Assembly: GCA_036346355.1 (NCBI GenBank)
Contig: CM070581.1
Coordinates: 2,666,001 to 2,730,000 of the forward strand
Length of the DNA: 64,000 nucleotides
Direction of reading: 5' to 3'
Origin: Rhipidocladum racemiflorum
Taxonomy: Eukaryota > Streptophyta > Magnoliopsida > Poales > Poaceae
Shown: one piece after another, positions 11,912-22,424 of the stretch
How positions within the stretch are numbered: the first letter of the stretch is position 1
Layout: each line of letters opens with the position of its first letter
Position numbers and translations under genes: made by a program
The notes under the pieces: generated by a model
The model's database searches: none
Seen by the model: the letters and a program-made list of their open reading frames with translations, nothing else
Told to the model about the DNA's origin: nothing

Positions 11912-12295
11912 CTACTGGCGAGGTTGTGTCTCAGGTTTGGTTATCTCTGAAGAATCTTTTGACTGAACTTCTGTCACACTATTCTCAGAAAAACTTCTAA
12001 CTCTGTTACGGACGGGTTGATTCCATTCCATAACTGTCCTGTCACTGGGATCCATCTTTATTCTACCTCTAGTGATGTTGTTACCTAGGAAAGTGGTTTT
12101 ATCCAACCAGAATTCATTTAGAGAATTTGGCGCAAGCCGGTGTTCTCTAATTTTTCTAAACACTACAATGAACTGTCCATATACTCCATATACTTGGTTC
12201 ATTGGGTTTGCGAAATATGCCAGGTACTCTGCGAGTCCAACAGAGCCATTCCAACTCTTGTGGTCCATACTGCTTAGCAACTGTGGTCCTCTCAC
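11912..12295 (-). pseudogene. Ty3-gypsy reverse transcriptase remnant
   Basis: A 127-aa minus-strand frame contains, at about residues 32-95, the family pattern of an RT thumb region: MNQVYGVYGQFIVVF, then KIREHRLAPNSLNEFWLDK, then TTFLGNNITRGRIKMDPS and a VMEWNQP-like stretch. The YLDD-type catalytic motif is missing, apparently deleted between FIVVF and RKIREH. It cannot encode an active enzyme. The downstream 11294-11900 interval may hold integrase or chromodomain scraps (for example LWEDHTLEG and LGDEICFKWGRL at 11202-11423), which are weakly supported. Confidence 0.6.
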
Positions 12296-13146
12296 TGTCC
12301 TGTTATCTGACTTTCAACTGACGGTACTTTGTTCTTGATTCCAATTCGGGGGATTCTTTGGCTTCCTTTAACTGATCAACAGGTCATGACTCTGAGGCAA
12401 CTCATAATTGTTCCTGAATCATGGGTGTGTTGTCTAATCCGAGTGTGGTAGGTGTTTGACGTGACCTTGACTCCTTTTATAATTCTCTGGTTATTTTGTT
12501 CCATCTTTTCTTGTCTGTGATACTCCTTGGTGTCACTGTTTTCTGCGCACAATCCATCCTGATCTTATGTCCGAATAATCAATTCTTCTTCAGAATGATA
12601 TTCAGACTATCCCTTTTTCCACAACAATCCATCTTTGGACCTGGTTTCCTTGGATTTCCGTCTCCAAGCTGTACCAGAATCTTAACTATTATTCTGACTT
12701 CCGATCCTGACACTTGTAACTTCTGCGGCTTCTTTGACTGATGTTAGGTCCATCTTAAGACTGTTTTATTCTTTTGGAATCTAATTCCATTCCATCTTTT
12801 AGGGATATGTTATAGGGAAGCAATCTGATTTAATCCAGTAGTCACTGCTCTTTGTTCCCCATTCACACAGTTCATGTGTCAAACAACTGCTTTATTCCAA
12901 AATATTGTTCAGACCATACATTCTTGCTAGCACAAGTCGGTCCTAATCTTGATCCCTTGGATCTCCATATCCAAGTTGTTACATTCAAGTCTAGCTATTA
13001 ACCTATTCTCGGATGCTTGGAATCTCCAGGGAGTGGTGACGGGGTACAGGGCATTTTGTTGCTGTTCCTTGGCGATGACACGGTTGATTCTCCCTTGGAC
13101 GTGTACTGAAGTGTTCTGACCTTGACTGTTTGGGTTTCCTTCTGAC

Positions 13147-13863
13147 TCAACTGGTAATTTTTGGTATCCTCAGGTTCGGGGTTGCTGTTGATGAGACACC
13201 GACGGTCCGTTGGTGGGGGCTGAGGCTGACGTCTGTGATCTGGCCACCACAGTTGGTAGGTCCTTCGTAGGCGATCTTGTCCGATGTGTCCGGCCATCCC
13301 ACAATGAAACATCCTGAAATCTTTTGGGGACAATCTCTGACATAGTGGTTCCCATTGCATTTATAGCACTTCACTGTTTTGGGCTGAGTGGCTGCGGTTG
13401 ATGACTGCCCTCCTTTTATCACCTGTCTCTTATTAGGAAATCCTTGTGCGAGAGCTGGGGTCTTTTCTCTGATCTGGGTGGAAGTCTGTATCCAAGCCTG
13501 CTGAAGTTTTCTCTTCTTCTTTTTCATTCTTTCCAATTCATTCCGGGCTTCTTTGATTGTTATCCATCTGTCCATTACAGCTGACAGGTCCTTGATAGCT
13601 AAGGTGTGGAATTTCAAGCTTTTCTGTAATCCTTCCAAGAATTCTCTCATCTCTCTAGCTTGAATGTCCATCTCCACGGAAATGTCACTGGCAAAGTAGT
13701 CGGATTCGTGCAGACATCCCACTACTGCACTTTCCTCTTGTCGGTCCAGATTTCCTTTGGTGTGTCCTTGAAGTCTGTCAACTAGCTGTTCCAAAATCCC
13801 TTCTAATAACTGCGTGTGGTGCCTTTCTGCCTGTTGTCTGTTTCTTTCCATTATGGCCAGCAT
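13147..13863 (-). pseudogene. Ty3-gypsy gag-like frame with CCHC-type zinc knuckle
   Basis: A 238-aa minus-strand frame. The N-terminal third is a Gln/Arg/His-rich helix (MLAIMERNRQQAERHHTQLLE). The middle (about 65-150) has the charged helical feel of a retrotransposon gag. Residues about 175-187 carry a zinc-knuckle-like CYKCNGNHYVRDC, one residue short of the canonical CX2CX4HX4C spacing. It lies first after the primer-binding site once the copia insert is removed, the expected place for gag. No protease or full RT follows in frame, so the element depended on others or has decayed. Confidence 0.6.
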
Positions 13864-14475
13864 TTGAGCTAGGTTGACTGGGTGATTTACTGATTCTTTG
13901 TTACCGCCGAATCACATGCAGAACTCGATCCAAAATCTGCCATGGTCTTATTCTGTCTTTCTCTTTTCGGTCTGCAGCAGGGTTTTGGGGTAAAGCAGAA
14001 GGTAAGTAAGATTTAGAGCATGAGGTGCGGAGAGACTGAGTAGGTGAGAAGCAAGATGAAAGGAGAAGAATTAGTGGAATTTGGCCGGAAGGTATAAGGA
14101 TACTTAATACAAACAATTTAGCAGAGAGATAGAGAACATAGCTTTTATACATAGACTGTTTTACAATACCGTCATAAGGTACCAAAACAATCTATTTTAC
14201 ACTACCAAAAGACCTACAGGAAGAGGGCACAACTTCTACAACTAACGATCTAACTAATGCCGACGGCATCACCTCCAAGCTGCTGGCGAAGATCGACGAG
14301 GATTTTGAAATTCAGACGGGCAGACGAAACTTTTTAAAACAAAACCGAGAGGAATGAAAACTCTAAAGAAGATAAGGTAGCAGGGGAAGGACGAGAAGCA
14401 ATAATACTTATATTTTCGCAATTCATTTTGTTTGTAAGCTGGAAATAATTTTGTAAAATTTTCCTATACCAACCT

Positions 14476-16052
14476 TGAAAGTGCATCTAGGCCCCTAAAT
14501 TGGTTTTGGATGATTAATGACAAACGATTATACAGGACTAATGTCTTCAATGAGTTTGTGAACAGGTAAAAGAGTAAATGTGAGATTCTCTACATGCGAA
14601 GGAAACCCTCAAACGAATTCAAGCGAGTAAAACGGCTTCGTAATTTAATTTTTCTATGCTTTGTGTCGTAGGAATGCCGTACTATTAAGAGGGATGCATC
14701 GTAGATGATCTAGAGTAGTCTCTATGCTCAGATGAATGTTACTTCAAATCTTTTTGAGATTCTAAGTCATCGTGCATGCACCGGAATGTGTTTTTATCTA
14801 AGTTCAAGTCGGACATTCCGATATTACATCGGAAGTTCCGATGTGACCGGACATTCCGATGTGCATGTTTGCTTCAATCCGATGTAGAAGATGTATCGGA
14901 AGTTCCGATATTTACGATCGGAAGTTCCGACACGTTGTAAAGCTTTCCAGGGTGCTCTTCAGAAAGATCGGAAGTTCCGATATTTAACATCGGAAGTTCC
15001 GATGTGTTCTAACCTGAAAAGGGAGCTCTTCGATTGATCGGACATTCCGATATATTGATCGGACTTTCCGATGATTAAGTCGGAAGTTCCGATGTTGATA
15101 TCGGATAGTCCGATGTGGACTTAGAAGCATTTTGTCAAGGGCATTTTCGGGAACATCGGAAGTTCCGATGTTGATATCGGAAGTTCCGATGCATCTTGTG
15201 TAACAAATAAAGTGCGCCGAAGTTCGATTATTTGTACATATCGGATATTCCGATGTTGATATCGGAAGTTCCGATATGCAATTGAGTGGGAGTATAACGG
15301 CTAGTTTTTGCAAGAAACTATAAATACCCCACCCTCTCTCATTTGAGGGTTACACACTCTATTTGGCGTAACTCTAGTGCACATTGAGCCCTCTCTAGTC
15401 TACTTTTGAGCCCTCCTCTTTGATCTTAGGGATCATCCAAGGAGTGAGGACTAGAAGTGAGATTTGGAGCTAGAGTGAAAAGGAAGTGTCTTCCATCTTG
15501 AGCATTAGAGTGTTCCTCCAAGATTGATCAACGTGCATTTGTTACTCTTGGAGGTTGAAGGACTCCTAGACGGCTAGGCGTCGATCACGAGCTCCCAAGG
15601 ATTGTGGGTTGCCGTGAAAAGTTTGTGAAGGCCGGCTCCGCCTCCGAAAGGAAAGGAACCAAATAGTGGAACCAAGCCTCAAGTGTGACCGAGGTTTGGG
15701 AGGAAAGGGTTGGAAAAGACCCGGCTCTTTGGAGCTTCCTCAACGGAGACGTAGGATTCCCTCAAGAATCCGAACTCCGGGATCAAATCCGCGTCTTTGT
15801 CTTCTTTTACTTAAGCTTGTCTCTTTATTTAGTCGTTTTATTGTTCTTAGATTGTTCTCAAGTTTATTACTTTCAGTTATTAATCGTCCGTAAAGTCGAT
15901 CGGACATTCCGATCACGAATCGGAAGTTCCGATTATATCGGAAGTTCCGATCCAATACCGGAAGTTCCGATACTCTTTCCGCTGCGACAAATTTAGTTTA
16001 AATTTTAAATTGCCTATTCACCCCCCCTCTAGGCAACTTTCTCATCTTTTCA
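14476..16052 (+). repeat. 5' LTR of the Ty1-copia element with a palindrome array
   Basis: 1,577 bp, TG...CA. It contains about 19 copies of TCGGA-N3-TCCGA (mostly TCGGAAGTTCCGA), at 14809, 14829, 14847, 14896, 14918, 14968, 14990, 15038, 15059, 15080, 15101, 15156, 15177, 15241, 15262, 15900, 15920, 15938 and 15958. A candidate TATA box (ACTATAAATACCCC, about 15318-15331) lies just after the main array, so transcription probably starts near 15350 and the array would be upstream of the promoter core. Confidence 0.9.
15318..15331 (+). promoter_or_regulatory. Putative TATA box of the Ty1-copia LTR promoter
   Basis: CTATAAATACCCC is a good plant TATA element. It lies about 56 bp after the fifteenth dyad and is repeated in the 3' LTR at about 25141-25153. 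The U3/R boundary is inferred from it. Confidence 0.55.
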
Positions 16053-16054
16053 AT

Positions 16055-16067
16055 TGGTATCAGAGCC
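16055..16067 (+). other. Primer-binding site (initiator tRNA-Met) of the Ty1-copia element
   Basis: TGGTATCAGAGCC, two bases after the LTR end, is complementary to the 3' end of plant initiator tRNA-Met. Confidence 0.85.
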
Positions 16068-16104
16068 AAACCTTCTCGAAGGCCTAACCGCTTGAAGGAA
16101 CGTG

Positions 16105-18363
16105 ATGGCCAACACCGGATTGAAGGTTGTCGTGTCGGGGAAGAAGATAGTCCAAAGGTCGGACATGGAACTCCCGCGAAGACCAAGGAAGGTGACACTT
16201 CAACGTCATCGCAGGAGCTCAAATTCCTTTTAATTACGAAAATTAAATACTTCTTCGCATTCCTATATTATCGTATTCCCTCAAGGCACCATTTTTCGAT
16301 GGCACGTACTATTCCGCTTTGGAGGCACAAGATGAAAATGCATTTGATGTCTCTCCATCCTAGTGTTTGGAAGATTGTGTGTACAGGTCTAGACATGCCT
16401 AAGACGACATGGAGCTTACACCGCAACAAGAACAGAACATCCACCGAAATGCTCAAGCCGCAAGTGTTTTGCTTGGAGCCTTGAGTCCCGAAGAATTCAA
16501 CAAGGTTGATGGTCTAGAAGAAGCAAAAGAGATATGGGACACACTCCAAGTAGCTCATGAAGGAACATCAAGTGTAAGGGAATCAAGAATTGAGTTACTT
16601 GAAGGAAAATTGGGGAGATTTGTCATGAATGATGATGAGACGCCTCAACAAATGTATGATCGTTTGATGATCCTCGTGAACAAGATTAGAGGGCTTGGAA
16701 GCAAGGATATGACGGAGCATGTCGTGGTGAAGAGGATGCTAAGAGCCTTTGCTCCAAGGAATTCGACTCTCGTAACTCTTATACGAGAGCGAAAGACTTC
16801 AAGAGGCTCACTCCAAATGATGTGCTCGGAAGGATTCTTTCACATGAGCTCATGGAAGAAGAAGCAAAAGAAGTGAAGAACCTTGCCAAGCAAAGCTCGA
16901 GCTCAAGACCGAAGCAAATTGCTTTGAAGGCAAGTAAGAAGGAAGAATCAACATCAAGTGATGATGAGGAAGATGAGAGCGAAGACGAAGAAGACTTGGC
17001 TCTATTTGTAAGAAAATTCAAAAAGTTCCTCAAATATGACGGGTCAAGCAAATACAAGAAGAACTTCAATGACAAGTCAAGGAGAAGAAGAAACGAGAAG
17101 AGGGCTTGCTATGAGTGCGGTGAGGTTGTACACTTCATCGCCGACTGTCCAAAGAAGAAGAACAACCCAAATGAGACCAAGAAGAATGAGTTGCTCAAGA
17201 AGAATAAGACGTACAAGAAGAAGTACTCGGGGCGAGCTCACATTGGAGAAGAATGGGATTCAAACGACTCCGACTCCGACTCCGACATCGATGATGAAGG
17301 AGTCGCCACCCTCGCCATAGAAGCCACTCCACCGACAAAGTCGCTATTCGGGGAATTGAGCGACAACGACTCCGACTATGACGCGCCTATTTGTCTTATG
17401 GCCAAAGGGCGCAAGGTAATGGCTAAAACCAAACCCCCTAGTAGTGATAGTGAATTAGAGAGTGATGATGATGATGATGCTCTATTTTGTGATTTGAGCA
17501 AATCGGCTATTGCTAAGATTCATAAGCTATTGAAAAGAATAGATAGTCAAGAGGAAACTCTTGAGAAGCAAGAAGAGTTGCTAATTTGTGAAAAGAAGAA
17601 AACTCTTGCTCTCGAGAAGGTCCTCACTAAAGAAAAGGAGACTATTGAATTGTTAACCAAAAAGCTTGATTTGGCTAATAATTCAATTGAAATGCTTAAG
17701 GGTTCAAATGAGTCACTTCAAGAGAATGTAATAAGTCTGGAAAACAATCTCCAAGCTCTTGAAGTGCAAATTGAATCTCTTAATGATATTAGTTCTCCAA
17801 TTGATGATTTACAAGTAACATCTATTCCTTCCACTAGCAATGGTTGCTCTCGTTGCTACAATGTTGATGTTAATGCTTGCACTACTAACTCCCAATTCAT
17901 GCAAGTATTAAAAAGCGAACGAGAGACTAAGTGCCTTGGTAAGGTACGGTTGCATGAAAACCTATCAATCCAAGGATGCCTTATATAAGACCATAAATGG
18001 TCGGGGAAACAAAAATAAAGAAGGGCTTGGATATGATAAGAATGAATGCAAAAGAAATGACCGTGTGGTGGTAAGAGGTAAAGAATGCATCCAGTTTGTC
18101 AAAGGAAATGACAAACAACCATTGACCACCACACATGTCATCAAGACCGGCAAGAATCTAAGAAGCATCCTCAACATCATGCATCTTATTCTATTCACTT
18201 TGCTTCTTATATGTTGAAGAGAAATCACCGTGGTAAAGTGATTGCTCATTTTGTCGGTGCCCACAACTCTAATGAAAAGAGCAAGAAGAAGGTGTGGGTA
18301 CCAAAAGTTTTGATCTCTAACATGCAAGGACCCAAAAGGATTTGGGTACCTAAAAGCAAAGTC
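16105..18363 (+). pseudogene. Ty1-copia gag (nucleocapsid) region, frameshifted
   Basis: The likely start is the ATG at 16105 (MANTG...). The gag domain follows: a YYSA/W...MKMHL segment near 16310, an LTPQQEQNIHRNAQAASVLL stretch from 16415, and an ELLEGKLGRFVMNDDETPQQ stretch near 16590, as in UBN2-type copia gag. Single-base slips near 16400 and 16790 move the frame. From 16822 to 17985 it is open again, with acidic and lysine-rich tracts, a zinc knuckle CYECGEVVHFIADC (about 17107-17148), and a coiled-coil-like stretch around 17500-17800. Another slip near 17935 and one near 18160 precede WVPKSKV and a stop at 18364. The slips may be sequence errors and not true decay. Confidence 0.8.
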
Positions 18364-18384
18364 TAATGTGATCTTGTAGGAGTA

Positions 18385-19960
18385 TACCTCCGGTGGATCA
18401 AGTTGGGTGCTTGATAGTGGTTGCACAAACCACATGACCGGAGAAAAGAGAATGTTTTCATCTTTTGATGAAAGAGGATCACAATATGAAAATATTGTGT
18501 TCGGTGACAATGGTAAAGGTGAGGTAATGGGATTAGGTAAAATTGCTATTTCTAATGATCATTCCATTTCAAATGTTCTTCTAGTTAAATCCTTAAATTA
18601 CAATTTGCTATCCGTGTCGCAACTTTAAGTAGATTGGATACAACTGTCTATTTACTAATGCTGGTGTGACCGTCTTTAGAAGAGACGATTCCTCAATTGC
18701 TTTTAAAGGATATTTGAAGGGTAAGCTCTATTTGGTTGATTTCAACTCAAATAGCGCTAAACTTCAAACATGCTTAATGGCAAAGTCTAGCATGGGGTGG
18801 TTGTGGCATCGCTGGCCAGCCCATGTTGGCATGAGGAATCTCGACAAGCTTCTAAAAGGTGATCATATCATTGGACTAACGAATGTTGAGTTTGAGAAAA
18901 ATAGGATTTGTAGCGCCTGTCAAGCCGGAAAGCAAGTTGGAGCGCGTCATCCCGCGAAGAATATCATGACAACGACAAAACCATTGGAGCTTTTACACAT
19001 GGACCTCTTCGGACCCGTTGCTTATATAAGCATCGGAGGTAACAAGTATGGTTTAGTTATTGTTGATGATTTCTCTCGCTTCACGTGGGTATTCTTTTGC
19101 AAGAGAAAAGTGAGACGCAAGGGATAATCAAGAAGTTTGCGAGAAGAGCCCAAAATGAATTCGAGTTGAAGATCAAGAAGATTCAAGCGATAATGGAAGC
19201 GAATTCAAGAATACTCAAGTCGAAGAATTCCTTGATGAAGAAGGGATCAAGCATGAGTTCTCCGCTCCATACTCCCTCAACAAAATGGAGTAGTAGAAAG
19301 GAAGAACTGACTTTAATCGAGATGGCAAGGACAATGCTTGATGAATACAAGGTTTCCGATCAATTTTGGGCGGAAGCCGTCAACACCGCTTGTCATGCCA
19401 TCAACCGATTATATCTCCACAAAATATTGAAGAAAACGGCAAACGAACTCCTCACCGGTAACAAACCAAACATCTCATATTTCATAGTTTTTGGTAGTAA
19501 ATGCTTTATCCTACACAAGAAGCCTAAGAACTCCAAATTCGCTCCTAAGATCGATGAAGGTTTCTTGCTAGGATATGGATCAAATGCCTACGCTTATCGT
19601 GTTTTCAACAAAACTTCCGTTGTGTTGAAATAGCGAGAGACGTGACATTTGATGAATCTAACGACTCTCAAGTAGAGCAAGTTGATTTAAATGTGCTAGA
19701 AAATGAGGAAGAACCAAGCATTGCAATCAAGAAGATGGCAATAGGTGAAGTGAGACCGCAAGAAAAGGTGGATCAAGACAATTCATCTACACAAGTGGAG
19801 CCTCCCACTTCAACTCAAAGTCAAGGCATACCTCAAGGAGTACAAGCAAACTCGTGGAGGATGCTCAAGATGAAGACCTTGAACCAATCCAACAAGTATC
19901 TCAAATGCCACATCCGAGGGTGCATCAAAGTATCCAAAGAGACCACCCACCGATAACATT
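18385..19960 (+). pseudogene. Ty1-copia protease and integrase region, frameshifted
   Basis: The protease active-site region WVLDSGCTNHMTG begins near 18405. It is followed by a GAG-pre-integrase segment (LWHRWPAHVGMRNLDKLL, near 18800) with the HHCC zinc site (ICSACQAGKQ near 18907) and the start of the integrase core (LHMDLFGPV near 18995, VIVDDFSRFTWVF near 19055). Several 1-base slips between 19095 and 19310 disrupt the core, then a conserved LIEMARTMLDEYKVSDQFWA stretch from about 19313 continues the C-terminal part. A further slip near 19945 precedes the RT frame. The stop at 18364 and frame change before the protease may be the natural gag-pol junction. Confidence 0.8.
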
Positions 19961-20029
19961 CTCGGTGACATTCAAAAGGGAGTAACTACACGCTCTAGAG
20001 TAGCTAATTTTTGTGAATTTTACTCCTTT

Positions 20030-21574
20030 GTGTCTACTTTGGAACCTTTGAAGGTTGAAGATGCACTAAGAGATCCGGATTGGATAATGGCTATGCATGA
20101 AGAGCTTAACAACTTTGTTAGAAACAAAGTATGGTCACTAGTGGAAAGGCCTAGTCAAAACGTGATTGGAACCAAATGGGTCTTCCGCAACAAACAAGAC
20201 GAGAACGGAGTTGTTACAAGAAATAAAGCTCGTTTGGTAGCTCAAGGATTCACTCAAATTGAAGGTTTGGATTTTGGTGAGACTTATGCTCCCGTTGCTA
20301 GACTAGAATCAATTCGTATATTGGTTGCATTTGCTACTCACCATGATTTCAAGCTTTATCAAATGGATGTCAAGAGTGCTTTCCTAAATGGTCCAATCGC
20401 CGAATTAGTCTATGTTGAGCAACCGCCGGGAATGGAGGACCACAAGAACCCCACTCATGTATACAAACTCCATAAGGCGCTCTACGGGCTTAAGCAAGCA
20501 CCTAGAGCATGGTATGAATGTCTTAAGGATTTTCTTATTAAAAAGGGTTTCGAAATTGGTAAAGTCGATCCTACTCTCTTCACAAAATATGTTGATAATG
20601 ACTTATTTGTGTGCCAAATATATGTCGATGACATTATATTTGGTTCTACTAATAAAAGCTTTTGTGAAGAATTTAGTAGGTTGATGACGAAGAGATTTGA
20701 GATGTCAATGATGGGTGAATTGAAATTCTTTCTTGGATTTCAAATCAAACAACTCAAGGAAGGGACGTTTCTATGTCAAACAAAGTACATCAAAGATATG
20801 CTCAAGAAATTTGACATGGAGAATGCCAAGCCAATTCATACACCAATGACAACTAACGGTCATCTTGGTCTAAATGAAGAAGGTAACCCTGTGGATCAAA
20901 AGGTATATCGATCCATGATAGGTTCATTGCTTTACCTTTGTGCATCTAGGCCTGATATTATGCTTAGTGTTTGTATGTGTGCAAGATTTCAAGCCGCTCC
21001 GAGAGAGTGCCACCTAGTAGCCGTGAAAAGAATTCTTAGATATTTAGTTCACACACCTAGTTTAGGGCTTTGGTATCCTAAAGGATCAAAATTCGATTTG
21101 ATTGGTTATTCGGATGCTGATTATGCGGGTTGCAAAGTGGATAGAAAAAGCACTTCGGGGACTTGTCAATTTCTAGGTAGATCACTAGTGTCTTGGTCCT
21201 CAAAGAAACAAAATTCAGTTGCTTTATCTACCGCGGAAGCCGAATACATTGCCGCAGGAAGTTGTTGTGCACAATTGTTATGGATGAGGCAAACCTTGAA
21301 GGATTTTGGTTTTTGTATGAAAAAGGTACCACTCTTATGTGACAATGAGAGTGCGATCAAAATAGCCAACAATCCCGTTCAACACTCTCGGACCAAGCAC
21401 ATAGATATCCGACACCACTTCCTTAGAGATCACTCTCTGAAGGGAGACATAGATATTACCTATGTGAGAACCGAAAAACAATTGGCCGATATCTTTACCA
21501 AACCTCTAGATGAGAAGCGCTTTTGCGAGCTTAGAAGTGAGCTAAACATCCTAGACTATCGGAATGTGTCTTGA
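20030..21574 (+). CDS. Ty1-copia reverse transcriptase / RNase H (3' part of pol)
   Basis: An uninterrupted 514-residue frame, open slightly upstream of 20030 and not itself beginning at an ATG. RT_2 domain: NKVWSLVERP, GTKWVFRNKQDENG, ARLVAQGFTQ, YAPVARLESIR, the QMDVKSAFLNG motif with the first catalytic Asp, ALYGLKQAPRAWY, and the catalytic YVDDIIFGS near 20620. RNase H follows: YSDADYAGCKVDRKSTSG, ALSTAEAEYIAA, DNESAIKIANNPVQHSRTKH and the C-terminal TEKQLADIFTKPL. All key catalytic acidic residues are present, so this section looks functional, unlike the upstream gag-integrase part. It ends 2.7 kb before the 3' LTR. Confidence 0.88.
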   Translation: MSTLEPLKVEDALRDPDWIMAMHEELNNFVRNKVWSLVERPSQNVIGTKWVFRNKQDENGVVTRNKARLVAQGFTQIEGLDFGETYAPVARLESIRILVAFATHHDFKLYQMDVKSAFLNGPIAELVYVEQPPGMEDHKNPTHVYKLHKALYGLKQAPRAWYECLKDFLIKKGFEIGKVDPTLFTKYVDNDLFVCQIYVDDIIFGSTNKSFCEEFSRLMTKRFEMSMMGELKFFLGFQIKQLKEGTFLCQTKYIKDMLKKFDMENAKPIHTPMTTNGHLGLNEEGNPVDQKVYRSMIGSLLYLCASRPDIMLSVCMCARFQAAPRECHLVAVKRILRYLVHTPSLGLWYPKGSKFDLIGYSDADYAGCKVDRKSTSGTCQFLGRSLVSWSSKKQNSVALSTAEAEYIAAGSCCAQLLWMRQTLKDFGFCMKKVPLLCDNESAIKIANNPVQHSRTKHIDIRHHFLRDHSLKGDIDITYVRTEKQLADIFTKPLDEKRFCELRSELNILDYRNVS

Positions 21575-22424
21575 AAGATTGCACTCATTGATTACTGCTA
21601 ACTAGCTCAATTTCAAAATAAAATGATTGAAAAAGTTATTGAGTGAATTTCAAAAGCTTTTAGTTGGATCTTAATCTCGGATCAATTCACTTGTAATCAT
21701 AGTTTTGATTGCTTGGATGCTTACTGATGACAAGTGGAATGATCCTTCCTAAGTTCAAATGACTCAGAGTTTTCAGACTTCACTCAAAATCCTTGTATCT
21801 TTCTCGATTGGCTGGAAAATTCAGCACATCGAACATCCGATCCAATCATCGGACTATCCGATGTCTGGTAGTTGTTCCACATCGAACTTCCGATATTTTA
21901 TCGGAACATCCGATGTGGGCTCCGCACTTAAGTGCCCGCACTTTCATTTTCTCTTGTCCTTTTCCTCGTGTCTCTTTAGCCTCTCCTTCCCTTTTCATCT
22001 TTGTGCCGTTATCGGAGTTTCCGACCTCTCGAAACTTCCGATCTTTGCTTGGGAAGGATTGCATCTTGAAGAGGACCCTCATCTCCGCGATTTCTCCGTG
22101 TTCTTCGCGAGGTAAACCCTAGGGCTCAATCCTTTCCTTTTGGATCTAGGGCGTCTTTTCGAGAAATCGCTTTGGTGAACTTGTTCATCTATTCCTTTGG
22201 TTCATTTCACAAATATCATTCCTTTCTATCGGTTGGTTTTTGAGAAAACGTTGTGTTGATCTAGATCCGTAGACATCGGACATTCCGATCGAAAATATCG
22301 GAACTTCCGACCACATGTCGGAACTTCCGATGAGAAATCGGAACTTCCGATGTCAACAGAATGAAAATCAATCCAATGCTGTTTCTCTCATTAGCTTAAT
22401 CGATTCCGCTCTTGTCCTTAGAAC
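21575..22424 (+). other. Post-pol spacer of the Ty1-copia element with a second dyad cluster
   Basis: About 850 bp without coding signal. It carries about ten TCGGA-N3-TCCGA dyads, some one base short, at 21829, 21849, 21882, 21901, 22012, 22029, 22276, 22298, 22318 and 22338. Here the centre is often ACT (TCGGAACTTCCGA), the complement of the AGT centre that dominates the LTR. A leader or promoter role for the next ORF is conceivable but not shown. Confidence 0.65.

Noticed and set aside
14809..15972. Regular short palindromes considered as a CRISPR array
   Set aside because: Plant nuclear context, the repeats lie in a retrotransposon LTR, intervals are not unique spacers and no cas genes exist.
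14809..15972. Dyads considered as heat-shock elements
   Set aside because: Heat-shock elements need GAA and TTC spaced by two bases; here GGAAGTTCC has a one-base spacing and the flanking TCGGA arms are the conserved part.
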